Below, one piece after another: positions 10,820-23,273 of a DNA stretch of 64,000 nt (its first letter is position 1; every line of letters starts with the position of its first letter). The notes beneath the pieces are model-generated. The model ran no database searches and had not been told where the DNA came from. It worked only from the letters and a program-made list of their open reading frames with translations. Made by a program: the position numbers and the translations under genes. Source of the DNA: Blattamonas nauphoetae (Eukaryota; Preaxostyla; Oxymonadida). Where the stretch lies: contig JARBJD010000019.1 in assembly GCA_033064195.1 (NCBI GenBank), positions 62,001 to 126,000 on the forward strand, in the 5' to 3' direction.

Positions 10820-11280
10820 CCCTCTCCTCTGTCCAAGATGTAGGCTGTTCTCGAAGGACAATGAATGGTTTTGGGGAGAGGGTCGAGGATCATCGCTGCT
10901 CTCTTCACGCCAGCAGGAATGTCCTCACTCAGCGTGACAAGATGTGACCATCAATGTCGGTTGATTGAGACTTGTCACAGCTCGTCCAGTCGTCCTCCTC
11001 ATTCCAGTCAACGCTGAGTCCACCAAACCAAACACGAACAGACTCCCAGCGTGTTCCCAGAGAGGCTTGTCTTCGCTGGCTGTTGGGACGGAAAGGCTGT
11101 GTCGGTGGGCTGTTCCCACGAGCCGTTTGTCGGTACATAGGAAGAGACGTCGTCGAAGAGCAGTTGTCACCGCTCCTTCCAACCAACACCCACAATCCCC
11201 CAAATGCAGAGACACTGCGGTTGGACACGCGGAGTGTGGAAAAATCGTCGAACTTCGGATGAGAAAAGGCTTCTCGGAAT
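10820..11280 (-). pseudogene. Relic of an unidentified gene, inverted partner of 4.88-5.33 kb
   Basis: On the minus strand the read-out GAVTTALRRRLFLCTDKRL, PTASEDKPLWEHAGSL and VFGLVDSALTGMRRT matches the plus-strand relic at 4.88-5.33 kb. Both copies have lost frame. This copy keeps the longer uninterrupted segment (about 95 codons, 10925-11215), so it is younger or was under selection longer. Confidence 0.5.
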
Positions 11281-11590
11281 GCTGTTACCTGTGTGCTCTG
11301 TCGGCAAACGATGAGATGAGAGCGAAGTTACATCGCTCGACATAATTCAACAGCATCGTTAATGAGCGAGCGACGATCAAGCAGACAGATCATGGAGTGA
11401 GTGAATCGACAACCATGGAGGACAGTGCGAGAGCCAGTTGAGTGAAAGGGGAAAGGGGTGAAAATAACGAGTGTGAACTCCAAACAAGGCAGTCGCTCCA
11501 ACCGCAGTGTGAAGACTGATGAAAGCTATTTCAGATCAGTGGAAGATCACGACAGAGACTTTTGATGATCTTATTCAGCACAGCTTTCAA

Positions 11591-14447
11591 CTACCCTCTG
11601 AAGACATAGCGTCGGTCGAGAGTGAGAACAGGAGAGATTTGGAGCGTGCAGTTGAACCCAGAATAAGTGGCACATGGCTGGACTCCATCGTTGAAGAAGC
11701 AGCACAGGAAATCGTCGAGTCCTTCTTCCTTGAGTGATGTGTTCCACATGGCCACATGCTTTGGATCGACCTGTCGTGAGTTGACAATCATCGGTCGAGT
11801 TGGGAGTGGGAGAGAGATGGTAACTTGGTACGATCTAAGAGTGGGCGAGAGGAGTAGGGAGGTGAGGAGTTCGTTGGCAAGGATTTGGGACATTCCCTGT
11901 CGCGTTTTCTCATCTTGGCCTGTGCTCCCTCTTTCTTCAAGCATCATGTGCACCAATTCGACCACGCGGGCGAGTCTGACAACATGAATATGTGTCAGAT
12001 CCTGTTGTAGTGTATAAGACTGTCGAGTTGGTTCGAGAGTTCGAGTCATCCGCAGAAGACGAGAGAAGGGAAGGAAGAATGAATTGGGGACAACAATCGG
12101 TGTGGAAGGGACACAGATCTTTGCCAATGCCGCTTCAGTGCTGACTTTGAACTTTTCACTTTCGAATTCCATCAAAAACACTGCTCCGATGAACCGGTTC
12201 GTTAGTCCGACGAGGTCTGTGTCGTTGAGTGACAGTATATGCCGATAATACCCTCCTGCCTGTGCGTGTCGGAATACATGTGCCTTGAACAACGAGAGAG
12301 TGGGTGACGGTTGAAATGGCCTGTGAGGGAGATGACCCCAAGGTGGTTGAGGGGTCGGCGGAGTGAAGGTGGAAAGTGGAGTTGAGGCGAAGAATTGGGC
12401 AACAGTTTGGTTCAGTCGATGAGCGAGAAGTGTGAAGAACTGGTGAGCGAGCGAGAAGAGATTTCTGTCTTCGGCGAAATAGAAAGGCTCGACCAGTTTG
12501 GAAAGTTCGATTGCATCGACAGACGGAACGAGAACCGCGAGGCAACACGACAACTGGAGGAAGATATCGTAGACTCGATTTGGCGGGTTGAGAACAAGTA
12601 GGTCCACAACAGCCTGAGTTCGGAGTTGGGCACTTGAAAGAAGATTAGTCTTGTAAGATACCAATCTCGCAATGATTCGTTCAGATAGAGTGACGAGAGG
12701 GGCGATGATCTGTTCTGGATACGATGCGGGAGGAGAAAATGGGGGTACATATGATTTTAATCGCGATTTGTGGGGAGCAACTCCATCGATCGAATAAAAA
12801 TCTGTTGAGTCGATGTTGTTCGGGCTGGATGCCCAAAACTGTCCCTCGTGCACCAACAATGTTTCAGTGTCGCCAGATGCCAGAGAGCCGAAGTAGGATG
12901 GCCTGAATGATGAATCGTCGAGTGACGTCAGAAGAGCCACAATGATTGTGAAGGCAAAAAAACGATAAGGTTTGTTCTTCGTCCAATGAGACTCAGTGAT
13001 CTCAGAAACAGCCATAGCATCTGCAATTTGGGTTTCAAACTTCAGAACCGCCTCAATCAGAGTCGGAACTTCATCAACACTCAAGTCAGATTCCAAGAGG
13101 CGATGAAGATTGAGATAGATTGAAAAAATGAATTTTGATGCGGTGCGAACATCTGGGCTGTGTGTGAGCCCCCACCCCAGAATTGATAAATCATTTTGTG
13201 ATGGAGAGAATGTCAGTTGGTATTTCGACATTAGTTCGGCAAAGACAACCGCTGCCCGCATGGCTTGTGGATGTGCTCCCGATTGGATGATCGTGTGAAA
13301 ATGGAGAGGCAAATCTCTCCCAGTGGAGAACGCGAACAGTTTCGTCAAAAGGAACAAATTCGTTGGTCCATCTGGAGACGAGATGACATCAACATGTTCA
13401 AGAAATCTACTACAGGCATCTTGACTGATAGGAATTCGCAGATATGGGTTCTGGAAGGCGGTCAGGTATGCTCGGATGAGGTTGGGAAAAGATGATGGGA
13501 GAACTTCTTTGACGAGCTGAGTGAAGAGTGTTGTGGGTAAAAATTGAGTGGAGTGAAACAAATAATCATATCTGAAAGGAATCTGGAGCTGGTTAACGAG
13601 AGAGAGTAGAATGTTGCTCGATTTAAGTTGTGATCCTTCTGTGGAAAACTGAACGGTTGTTTTGATCATATGACCCAAGCTATGGACATCCATATAGGAG
13701 CGCATTTGGATGGAGGCATCGAGTAAGGGCATGAAATATATCGTTCGGAGATCCGCAAAAACTGTGTTTTGGTCAAGAGACGACAGGAGAATTGACAGGT
13801 CTTCGTCAGTGATATGAACAACATGTTTTAGTAAAGGTCGTGCCAAACTCGAGATTTGGGGTTCGTGAGAGAGGGAATGATAGAGAAGACGGACGAATGG
13901 GTGGGTGAGAATGGATCGAAGATAGTCCTCTGGAGAACGTGGGATTTCGGAAGATGGAGATGAAGAAACATCTAACAATGCTTCGACTTGATCTGTAAGG
14001 AATGAAAGATGAAAAATAGCGAGTTTGTCGACATCAGAAGGGAGAATGCTGTGATGGGGAAATGCCTTCTCGCAATAAAGGCCAGAGTTTGATGGAAACT
14101 CTGATGGAGGAAGGTGTCGCACAATGAAGTCATCTGTTCGTTTGACGAATTGGCGAATCGCGTCAGTCACCTCTATTGACTGTTCGGCTGTCAGATGTTC
14201 TTTCAGCTTTGATAAGACACGCCAACATGAAAGAAGAGGGATATTTGGCAAAAACAGCAGGAAAGCCCGAATGAAGGATTGATGTTCTGATTAAGATCAA
14301 TCTCAATCAAAGAAACGAACCTTTCAAAAAAGCGACGAGTAAATCTTCTTGAGCAGATATGGTATCCGAATCCGATACGGAGACATGATAACAGATTGTT
14401 CTAAATTCATCCTCAAGAGATGGGAGAGGGCGGAGAGTATAACTCAT
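11591..14447 (-). CDS. 940-aa orphan protein, paralogue 1
   Basis: Exon 14321-14447, intron 14287-14320 (34 nt, GTTCG...ATCAG), exon 11591-14286; total 2823 nt, frame closes. Residues 1-42 from exon 1 contain VSVSDSDTISAQEDLL. The rest is Leu/Ser/Phe-rich and helical throughout, with SLARPLLKHVVHITDEDLSILLSSL and RIPISQDACSRFLEHVDV. No signal peptide or membrane helix is clear and no known domain was recognised; a solenoid fold is a guess. It is a tandem duplicate of the next minus-strand gene with identical exon lengths and intron position. Function unknown. Confidence 0.75.
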
Positions 14448-14463
14448 GATTGAGACAATGAAA

Positions 14464-14595
14464 TGGTTGGATCTTTGTCAGGACACTCATTTTCCTCCGT
14501 TTTGATTCGAGATGGTGAAAGAAACCAAACTATACGATATTCTAAATGTCTCACCAAACGCAACCCCTGAAGAAATTAAACGAGGCTACAAAAAG
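14464..14595 (+). pseudogene. Truncated duplicate of the dnaJ 5' end
   Basis: Bases 14464-14595 nearly match about 17678-17812: the same leader (TTTTCCTCCGTTTTGATTCG), the same ATG (14512) and the J-domain start [19 protein letters not shown] through RGYKK. Similarity stops before the HPD motif, where unrelated sequence begins. It marks one edge of the tandem duplication that copied the 940-aa gene. It cannot encode a J domain. Confidence 0.85.
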
Positions 14596-14806
14596 TTGTT
14601 TTCAAAAAGAGAAATCAAATTGTGATTAATGGTCGATCATAGAAAGACAGAAGCACACAACGACGGAAGAACAGTTCCTTCAGTCGCTGAGGTGACTATG
14701 TGTGACGATGATCTTGAAGTTTTCAACTTTTGGGAGACTTTGACGAGTGAAGTGATGGCGAGTGTAAAGTGAGCAGAGCTCGGGTTTGTTCAAACCTTTT
14801 TTTCAA

Positions 14807-17663
14807 CTACCCTCTGAAGACATAGCGTCTGTCGAGAGTGAGAACAGGAGAGACTGGGAGCCTGCAGTTGAACCCACAAAACTTCGCACATGGCTGGACT
14901 CCATCGTTGAAGAAGCAGCACAGGAAATCGTCGAGTCCTTCTTCCTTCAGCGACGTGTTCCACATGGAAAGTAGTCTTGGATCAACCTCGTCTCTGTAGA
15001 TAATCATTGGTTGTGTTGGGAGCAGGAGAGAGACAGTGACGTTGTACGATCTGAGAGTGGGGAAGAGGAGGAGAGAGGAGAGGAGTTCGTTGGCAAGGAT
15101 CGGGGACATTCCCTGCCTTGTTGTCTTGTCTTGGTCAGAACGATCGTTGAAATACAGAAGGAGACGCACTAATGCCACCACGCGGGCGAGTCGGACAACA
15201 TGAACATGCGTCAAATCCTGTTGTGGAGTTTTGGAAGTTCCAGACAGCTTGATAGCTCGAGTCAACTTCAGAAGACGCGAGAAGGGGAGGAAGAATGAAG
15301 TGGGGACAACAATTTGCGTGGACGGGATACAGATTCTCTTCAATGTCGCTTCAGTGCAAACGTTATTCGTCTTGCTTTCAAATTCCAGTAAGAACACAGC
15401 TATGATGAACCTGTTCGTCACATAGTGGAGGTCAGTTTCAGAGAGTCTGAGGGTTGTCCGGTCATATTTATCCGCCTGTGCGTGACGGAACACGTATGCC
15501 TTGAACAACGAGATTGCGGGGGACACGTCCGAAGGTCGGAGTGGGAGATGACCCCAGGGCAGTTGAGGTGGTTTCTTCGTGAAGTGGTGAATGTGAGTGG
15601 ATGCGAAGAAATCAGTGACAGTCTGGTTCAGCCGATGAGCGAGAATGATGAAGAATTGGTGAGTGAGTGAGAAGAGGTTTTGTTCTTCGGCAAAATAGAA
15701 AGGCTCGACCAGTTTGGAAAGTTCGATCGCATCGACAGACGGAACGAGAATCGCGAGGCAACATGACAACTGGAGGAAGATATCGTAGACTCGATTGGGA
15801 TGGTTGAGAACCAGCAGGTCCACACCAACCTTTGCTCGGAGTTGGGCACTTGAAAGAAGATCAGTTTTGAAAGACGACATTCTCGCAACGATTCGCTCGA
15901 AATATGTGACGAGAGGGGCGATGATTTGTTCTGGATACGATGCGGGAGGAGAAAACGGGTCTGGATCTGGGAATGAAAGTGGCTTGTGGGGAGGTACTCC
16001 GTCGATCGAGTAAAAATGTGAAGACTCGATTTTGTTAGGACTGGTTGCCAAAAACTGTCCTTTGTGCACAAACAATGTTTCAGTGTCACCAGCAGCCATT
16101 GAACCGAAGTAGGACGACCGGAAAGATGATTTGTCGAGCGACGTGAGGAGAGCCACGATGATCGTGAAAGCAAAGAAACGAAAAGGTTTGTTCTTCGTCC
16201 AATGAGACTTCGACTTCTGAAAAGCAGCCATGGCATCTGCAATTTGGGTTTCAAACTTCAGAACCGCCTCAATCAGAGTCGGAACTTCATCAACACTCAA
16301 GTCAGATTCCAAGAGGCGATGGAGATTGAGATAGATTGGAAAAATGAATTTTGATGCGGTGCGAACATCTGGGCTGTGTGTGAGACCCCACCCCAGAATT
16401 GATAAGTCTTTCGGCGATGGAGAATCTGACAGCTGGCCGAAGTACATCAGTTCAGCAAAAACTACCGCTGCCCGCATGGCCTGTGGCTGTGCTCCCGATT
16501 GGATGATCGTGTGAAAATGGAGAGGCAAATCTCTCCCAGTGGAGAACGCGAACAGTTTCGTCAAAAGGAACAAATTCGTTGGTCCATCTGGAGACGAGAT
16601 GACATCAACATGTTCAAGAAATCTACTGCACGCATCTTGACTGATAGGAATTCGCAGATATGGGTTCTGGAAGGCGGTCAGGTATGCTCGGATGAGGTTG
16701 GGAAAAGACGATGGGAGGACGTCTTTTATGAGCTGACTGAAGAGTGTACTTGGTAAAAATTGTGTGGACTGAAACAAACAATCATAATTGAAAGGAGTCT
16801 GGAGCTGGTCCGCAATAGATATGAGAATTCTGCTTGAAGTGGTTTGTGATCCTTCTGTGGAGAACTGAATGGTTGTTTTGATAAGTGTGAGCAAGCTATG
16901 CACATCCATATAGGAGCGCATTTGGATGGAGGCATCGAGTGAGGACCTGTAATGGAGATTTCTGAGATCCGCGAGAACTGTTGATTGGTCAAGAGACGAA
17001 AGAAGAATTGAGAGGTCGTCATCTGTGATATGAACAACATGTTTTAGCAAAGGTCGTGCCAAACTCGAGATTTGGGGTTCGTGAGAGAGTGAATGACAGA
17101 GAAGATGAGCGAATGGATTCGTTAAAAGTGATCGAAGAAAATCCTCTGGAGAACGTGGGATATCTGAAGATGGAGATGAAGAAACATCTAACAATGCTGC
17201 AGCTTGATCCGAGAGGAAGGAAAGAAGGAAGAGAGTAAGTTTGTCGACATCAGAAAGAAGAATGGCGTGATTGGGAAACTTCGTCTCATGATAAAGGCTG
17301 TTGGGATTGTGTGATTCTGATGGGGAATAATGTTCCGCGATGAAATCAGACGTTCTTTTAACGAACTGGCGAATCGCGTCTGTCACCTCTATTGTCAGTT
17401 CCGCAGATAGACGCTTTTTCAGGTTCGATATGACCCGCCGACATGACAGAAGAGGGAGATTTGGCAAAAATATCAGGAAATCCCGAATGAAGGATTGGTG
17501 TTCTGATTAAGATCGAGATCAATGAAATAAACGAACCTGTCAAAAAAGTGACGAGGAAGTCTTCCTGAGCAGATATGGTGTCCGAATCCGAAACGGAGAC
17601 ATTATAACAAATAGATCGAAAATCATCCTGAATGGTGGGTAAAGGGCTTAGAGATTCGGCCAT
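14807..17663 (-). CDS. 940-aa orphan protein, paralogue 2
   Basis: Exon 17537-17663, intron 17503-17536 (34 nt), exon 14807-17502; 2823 nt, identical gene structure to paralogue 1. Exon 1 begins MAESLSPLPTIQDDF and carries the same VSVSDSDTISAQEDF. Some blocks are identical between the paralogues (for example SFPNLIRAYLTAFQNPYLRI), others have diverged strongly, giving a mosaic that suggests gene conversion. Divergently oriented and about 65 bp from dnaJ, so the two may share a promoter region. Function unknown. Confidence 0.75.
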
Positions 17664-17727
17664 GACAGATAAAAGTTAATGGTTGGATCTTCGTCAGGAC
17701 ATTCATTTTCCTCCGTTTTGATTCGAG

Positions 17728-19152
17728 ATGGTGAAAGAAACCAAACTCTATGATATTCTAAATGTCTCACCAAACGCAACCCCTGAAGAGATTAAACGAG
17801 GCTACAAAAAGGCTGCACTAAAATGGCATCCTGACAAGAACGTTTGACGCTGTTGTCCTTTCAGAGTTCTATTTTCCCCTCATTACACTTGTGTCCTTCG
17901 TTCATGTTCTTCTCATTTTATACTTATTCATCTCTTCCGTGCTTTTCCTATCACCATCTCATCAACAAATCACAGCCAGATAACCCTGATGCCTCCGAAA
18001 AGTTCAAAGAAGTTGGAATGGCCTATGAGATTCTGAACGACGAAAAGAAAAGAAGTATTTACGACAAGTATGCTCCATCTCATCTCTCACAATCACCGTC
18101 GCAGACACGGCGAAGATGGATTGAAAGAAGGCGGCGGGATGGAGTTCCACGATGCAGGAGGACTGTTCGAAGAGTTGTTTGGAGGCGGATTCTTTGGCGG
18201 TGGAGGCAGACGTGGCCCTCGCAAAGCAGACGATGTTGTCCATCACCTCCAAATGTCCCTCGAAGATCTGTACACAGGAAAGACCAAGAAACTCGCCCTC
18301 TCTCGTCAAATCGTGTGCCCAGACTGTTCAGGCAAGGGAGCATCCAAACCATCCGCGGTGAAGACGTGTCCAGCCTGCAATGGGGCTGGTGTTCGAGTGT
18401 ACCTCCAACAGCTTGGACCAGGCTTCGTCACCCAATCCCGTGCCCCATGCCGCGATTGCAAACAGAAGGGTGTGATTATTGATAGCAAGGACCTCTGCAA
18501 ACGCTGCAATGGCGATTGTGTTGTTCAGGACCGGAAAATTGTGGAAGTCCACATTGAAGCAGGAAGCTCAGCTGGGCAACGGTACAAGTTTGATGGAGAT
18601 GGTGACCAGGAGCCAGACACTATTCCAGGTGATTTGATCGTTGTGCTGGAGGAGAAACAACACCAAACTTTCCAGCGAAAAGGAGCTGATCTTCTGCTGA
18701 AGAAGACCATCACCCTTGCCGAAGCACTGTGTGGGTTCCAAATGGAGATCACACACGTGTCAGGGAAGAGATTGCTCATCAAGAGCGACGAAACCGAGGT
18801 CATCAAACCCGGCCAAGAAAGAATGGTGGAAGGCGAGGGAATGACCGTCTATCGCCGTCCCCTCGACAAGGGCAACCTTATTATCACTTTTGATGTCCTC
18901 TTCCCCGAAAAGGGAAGCATTAACCAGACAATGAAGAAGCACCTTCTCGTCATCTTCCCCAAGCCCGCTCCTGTCCATCCTCCCGAAGGAGGATATGATG
19001 AGGAGTTTGAGCTCACGGAGATTACACAGGACAGCCAGTCCAGGTCTCGCGCCAGAGCTCAACAGCAGCGGGCACGCCAACAGGAAGACGATGACGATGA
19101 GAGAGGAGGGTTCCCGGGCGGTGCTCAGACAGTTCAGTGTGGCGCTCAGTAA
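17728..19152 (+). CDS. Type I (class A) DnaJ co-chaperone with CAAX-like C-terminus
   Basis: Exons 17728-17841, 17976-18067, 18105-19152 (introns 134 and 37 nt); 417 aa, frame closes. The J domain spans residues 1-70 with the HPD motif (KWHPDKN) at the first splice junction. A Gly/Phe-rich linker ([10 protein letters not shown]) follows. The zinc region has four motifs: [16 protein letters not shown], then degenerate CRDCKQKG and CKRCNGDC. Then come two substrate-binding beta domains. The protein ends VQCGAQ, a CaaX-type box (C-G-A-Q) like the farnesylated Ydj1/DNAJA2 group. Expected role: cytosolic or ER-surface Hsp70 co-chaperone. Confidence 0.92.
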
Positions 19153-19387
19153 TTTATTTCGTCCTTTCCATGGAAGCATCATTTCACCTCATTCGATTGA
19201 AGATTCGCGTGATTTTGACTCAAAACTGAGGAACAGCCATTTTCGGCAGAGAAGGAAGATGGCCTCTGAATAAGGAAACTAAGAGCTAAGGGAAAGGATG
19301 GAGATCACAAAGAAGGGTTGATAAATGCATTTGTCGTGAGGGGAGACGGAGTTGGCATTTCTTTTGGGGCAATAAATTGCGGAGATC

Positions 19388-19939
19388 ATGGGAGGAATTC
19401 AGACGGTATTTGCCATCTGCGATCTTGTAGCCTCGATACTCATAATGGCCTTGGCTGTCTTCAACTTTCTTGCTAATTTCTTCTGGGGCTGGACGTCAGT
19501 TTGGGGTCCGACTTTTTTTGTCACTAATTTTCTCGATAGCTGCAATGGGACCATTCTTCCAATTCGCTATGGGACTGGGACTCTTCTTCTATGTGATCTG
19601 GAGACCAGCATTTATCTCTAAGTGGTTCCCATTTATGGAAAACTGGTTCGGATACGGAATCACTATTATCTAGTTTGTCCACCACTATATTCATTCTCAT
19701 CCTCCAGTTTGTCAGCATCACTCACGAGTGGATATTGGATCGGAGCAGTTATTGCTGTCCTCACTTTAATCCTCGGCATCTGTTACGTCGTCTTCTATTT
19801 TACCAAATGCGTCGACAAACACGGTCCATTGAAGGGCGGCGGGGCATCAACGGGTTCATCTACGGGTTCATCTACTGCAAGTGCTCCCACAGCACAGGCT
19901 GAGGCAGCTCAAGTTGAGGCAGCACCAGCATCACAGTGA
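19388..19939 (+). CDS. Small multi-pass membrane protein, possibly COPI-associated/TVP-like
   Basis: Exons 19388-19505, 19540-19672, 19708-19939; introns 34 and 35 nt; 160 aa, frame closes at both junctions. Four hydrophobic segments: FAICDLVASILIMALAVFNF, PFFQFAMGLGLFFYVIW, a short one near WFGYGITII, and WIGAVIAVLTLILGICYVVF. A polar Ala/Ser/Gly/Gln tail follows the last. The pattern of four helices with a G-GLFF motif recalls COPI-associated/TVP18-like Golgi proteins; this is a weak resemblance. No catalytic motif. Confidence 0.6.
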
Positions 19940-20654
19940 AAGTGGATGGATCCCTTCACTCAACTCCTTCTAAGACTATCTTGTCCAGTTTTAAGTCAAC
20001 ATTCGTTTTTCTCCCAGTCTTTGGTTTCTCGTACATCGCCTATCTTTATTCTGAGCGATCGGATGAACGACAATTGAATTACATTACAGTCCCGCTTTTT
20101 GGAAGTTGAGGATGTCTAAAATGCTCGAATTGATCTCCAGTGATGATAATGCGATTATTTTCACAAGCTGTGTGTACTTGAGGGTTGTATAAGGTTGATT
20201 AAGCTACTGAGCATGTCGATTTTTTCAGATGTCACTCACACTCGGTCTGGTTTCTATGTTCGAGAAGTCGAGATCTCAAACTGGTGAGAATGATTTTCTC
20301 GAAACAGGAAATGGTCATCGACAAGAATGGAATGATTTGAATTTCAAGGGAAGTTGATTGTTGGGCGAAAGGGTGAGATCAAATAATGCCGAACGAATCG
20401 AGTATGATGACTCGTGAATATGGATTCAAAAGGGATTGTATCACAAGTTGAGAAAAAACTGAAGGATAAAGAGCAGGTATAACAGAAATGTGAAAATTAC
20501 AGAAAAATGTGAGTTTTGTCAATGCCCGAGCTTGTGGGGTATCTTACAATGTGTCAGAACGCATCCCGACACAGTTCCAATATCCGCAGAAGAGTGCAAA
20601 GCCAGAGAAGTCACACAAATGAAGAAACGAGGAGGATCACTGACGAGTATTATC
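19940..20654. other. Intergenic, no gene seen
   Basis: AT-richer spacer of about 700 bases with only short frames in all six readings. Likely the 3' regions of the flanking convergent genes. Confidence 0.5.
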
Positions 20655-23164
20655 TCACCAATCATCATCGTCTCTGTCTTCGTCCCGTCGCCAGGCTAGT
20701 TCCGCCCAGAAGTACGCTTCTTGACGACCTTCCAGTTCCGTCCATCGAGACACCGGATGAGTGTTATGTGGTAAAGTATGCAAATAAACTGGGGAAGGTG
20801 TGTTTGGTGGTGAAGGATTGCTGAGAACCGTGGAAGGGACGAAGATGAATGACGCGACAGTGCAGTTCATCCCATTCTTCATCCCCAGTTTGGAGAGTGG
20901 TTCACGGAGAATCACATTCAGCATGTCTTCCGACCCTTCCTCGCGAAGCACCACTCGCCATCGCTCTTCGCTGTCGGTCTCGTTTGGGAGAGCTCGCAGC
21001 AAAAGAACACTGAACAATCGACAGGCTTCTTCCGCACACACTGGCAGTGATGGATCGAATGAAGGCCAATTGAAAAATGCGCGAGGGTTTTTGAGTGTGT
21101 TCTTGAGTGAGACGATGAGTTGAGTCGTGCCAGGTGGGAGACGAGGGAAAGACAGAAGTACTTCACACATTGCAGAAGGATCGAAATCATTCGTCCTCCT
21201 CATCGTCGACAGCAGATGCAGAAGGAGTTGTCGTCGCGTCTGATCTGGCGCTGCCGTGCTGCGCTTTTGGAGAAGAGCGGTCTCTCTCACTCCAACACAT
21301 TTCACTTCAAAGTCCACAAAGAATTCCAGAAGAGGGATGGGATGAGTGATGGCACCATCCGAACCAGCTGAGGAATGCTCTGTGGAAGAAGGGGGGAAGA
21401 TGGTGTGGTGTGTGATGTCGTATGCATCCAGTCCTTGTGTTACCTCGTCCACTCGGAGGAAGAACTCCTTCATTCGTGCATAAGAATCTGGGAACTTGAC
21501 AGAGTTAGTACGACCAGATTGTTGTGTGGGTCGACTCGCTGGGAGACGAATCAAGTGGAGGAAGGACGAGACGAGGTGGACGAGAGGGAAGCAATCAACT
21601 GTTCGGAGCAGTGGGGTCAGTTCCGAGCAGACACGCACGAGAACAGGCAGCAGTTCGTCTTTCTTGGCTTCTGCTTGTCTGTCTTCGCTCAAGAGTGTGT
21701 TCCCTCTCTCCTTCAATCGCTGCAAGATCAGTGGATACAGCACGTGCAGTCTCTCCAATCCCGACGGCGAGCCAGCAAGTGAAGACACTGCCATTCGCAT
21801 CACTCGCCACACATCCACAAGCACGCTCGCATTCGTCTCTTTTCCTGTTTATGCGACGAGTTCCCCTTTCCCGTTGACATGTGTGGACAATTTCGTTCCA
21901 TCGTTGTATTTCTTTTCGGTTTCTTGTGTGTGCGTGTGGAGAGGAAATTGCTGCTCTATCTCCAACAGCTTCTCCACAATCTGGTGCGCCTCGTCTTCCT
22001 CCAATCTTTCTTCAGTTGAGAGATCTGCACACTGTACAAGCACAGAGAGGACGAAAGACAGTGACAGCTCGTCCAGTTCTTGGAAAAGGAGTCGGGCAAT
22101 TCTGGGAACGTCATAACGCCGTACTGACAATGGAGAGATCTGCTGTGGGTCGATCTCCATTCTGGACAAAATACTAAGGGCGATTTTGGAGGGCGGGTTT
22201 GAGGTGACGACATATTCAACGAGTGTCTTCCAGAGGGAGGAATGAGATGTCAGGTGGGATAAAAGGGTCAATAATGCGGTAATGACGTGGTCATCCGAGC
22301 TGGTGTCAGGAGGGAAAACGGAGAGAAGGCGGATCATGAAGGGTTCTTGGATCTCGATGTAAATCTCATAAGATGCCCAGAATTGGATGAATATCGTCAA
22401 AATGGGGAGATAATGGGACGGTGGGGCAGCAGTGAGTGTCGTTACGAGGAGCGTGAGCGGAAGACAGTTGGCCATGTGATAAAGTGTCTTCTCCGACCTC
22501 AAGAGGGACGAAGCGATCCGAATGATAAGCTTGACTGTTTCAACATCAGGCAATGAGACATCTGCATCCCCGAAAAGAGCTGAAAGATGTCCGAGCAGAG
22601 TTGAAGCAGCTGAGAATGATTCTCGAGGTGACTGGAAGGAAGATCGTCTGTGCAAATCGATGTCGGCCAGCAGAGCAACAGGGTCAACACTGTTTAAAGC
22701 TGGGATGCATTCGCTTGGCGGCACAGAGGTCATTGAATGGAGGATGGAGGCAGCTTTGTTTTGGATTCCCGTGTCCGACGATGTGAGAAAAAGTAACATG
22801 TATGGCAAAACTGGATCAATCATGTTCAAGGGATACTTGTGAGTCCGCACAAAAAAAACCTGTCCCATCTCGATGAGAACGAAATCAAGGAGATTGATCA
22901 TGGCTTGATTGAGGACATCGTTTCTTCGATGATCAGAGGAATTGTGCAACGTGACAGGTTCAAAGAACGAACTGATTTCTTTCAGTGTTTCTCCTGAAAA
23001 CATAAAAAAGAGATTGTCACACTTTTGAGTAACTCGGCGAATGCATGAGCGAATCTAGCTCGTTCATCGTGACGAGAATCAGCAAAGTTGTTCATCAATT
23101 CAGAGAAAGTGTTCTGAGTGTTTTGAATGCGACGGCGGGACTTTTGAGTCAACGGAGATGGCAT
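20655..23164 (-). CDS. Large orphan helical protein with an in-frame TAA
   Basis: Exon 23023-23164, intron 22994-23022 (29 nt), then one frame from 22993 down to the TGA at 20655, interrupted once by TAA at 21849-21851 (ELVA-stop-TGKETNASVLVDVW). Exon 1 (142 nt, phase 1) has the same length and phase as exon 1 of the gene at 49.4-53.7 kb, and both carry a DER-x(4)-H-x-F block at the first exon junctions. No GT-AG intron that removes the TAA while keeping frame was found except one with a purine-rich, poor acceptor. Either a recently disabled gene, a shorter 428-aa protein plus remnant, or a base error. No domain recognised. Confidence 0.6.
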
Positions 23165-23273
23165 ACTTCTGTCTCCAAAAATCTGAGAGAACACTCTAAG
23201 GGCAGGATCGATTATTTCTCGTTCTCTTGAAGAACTCTGCCATTTTCAAACTTCATCTCCTTGTTTTCTTCTT

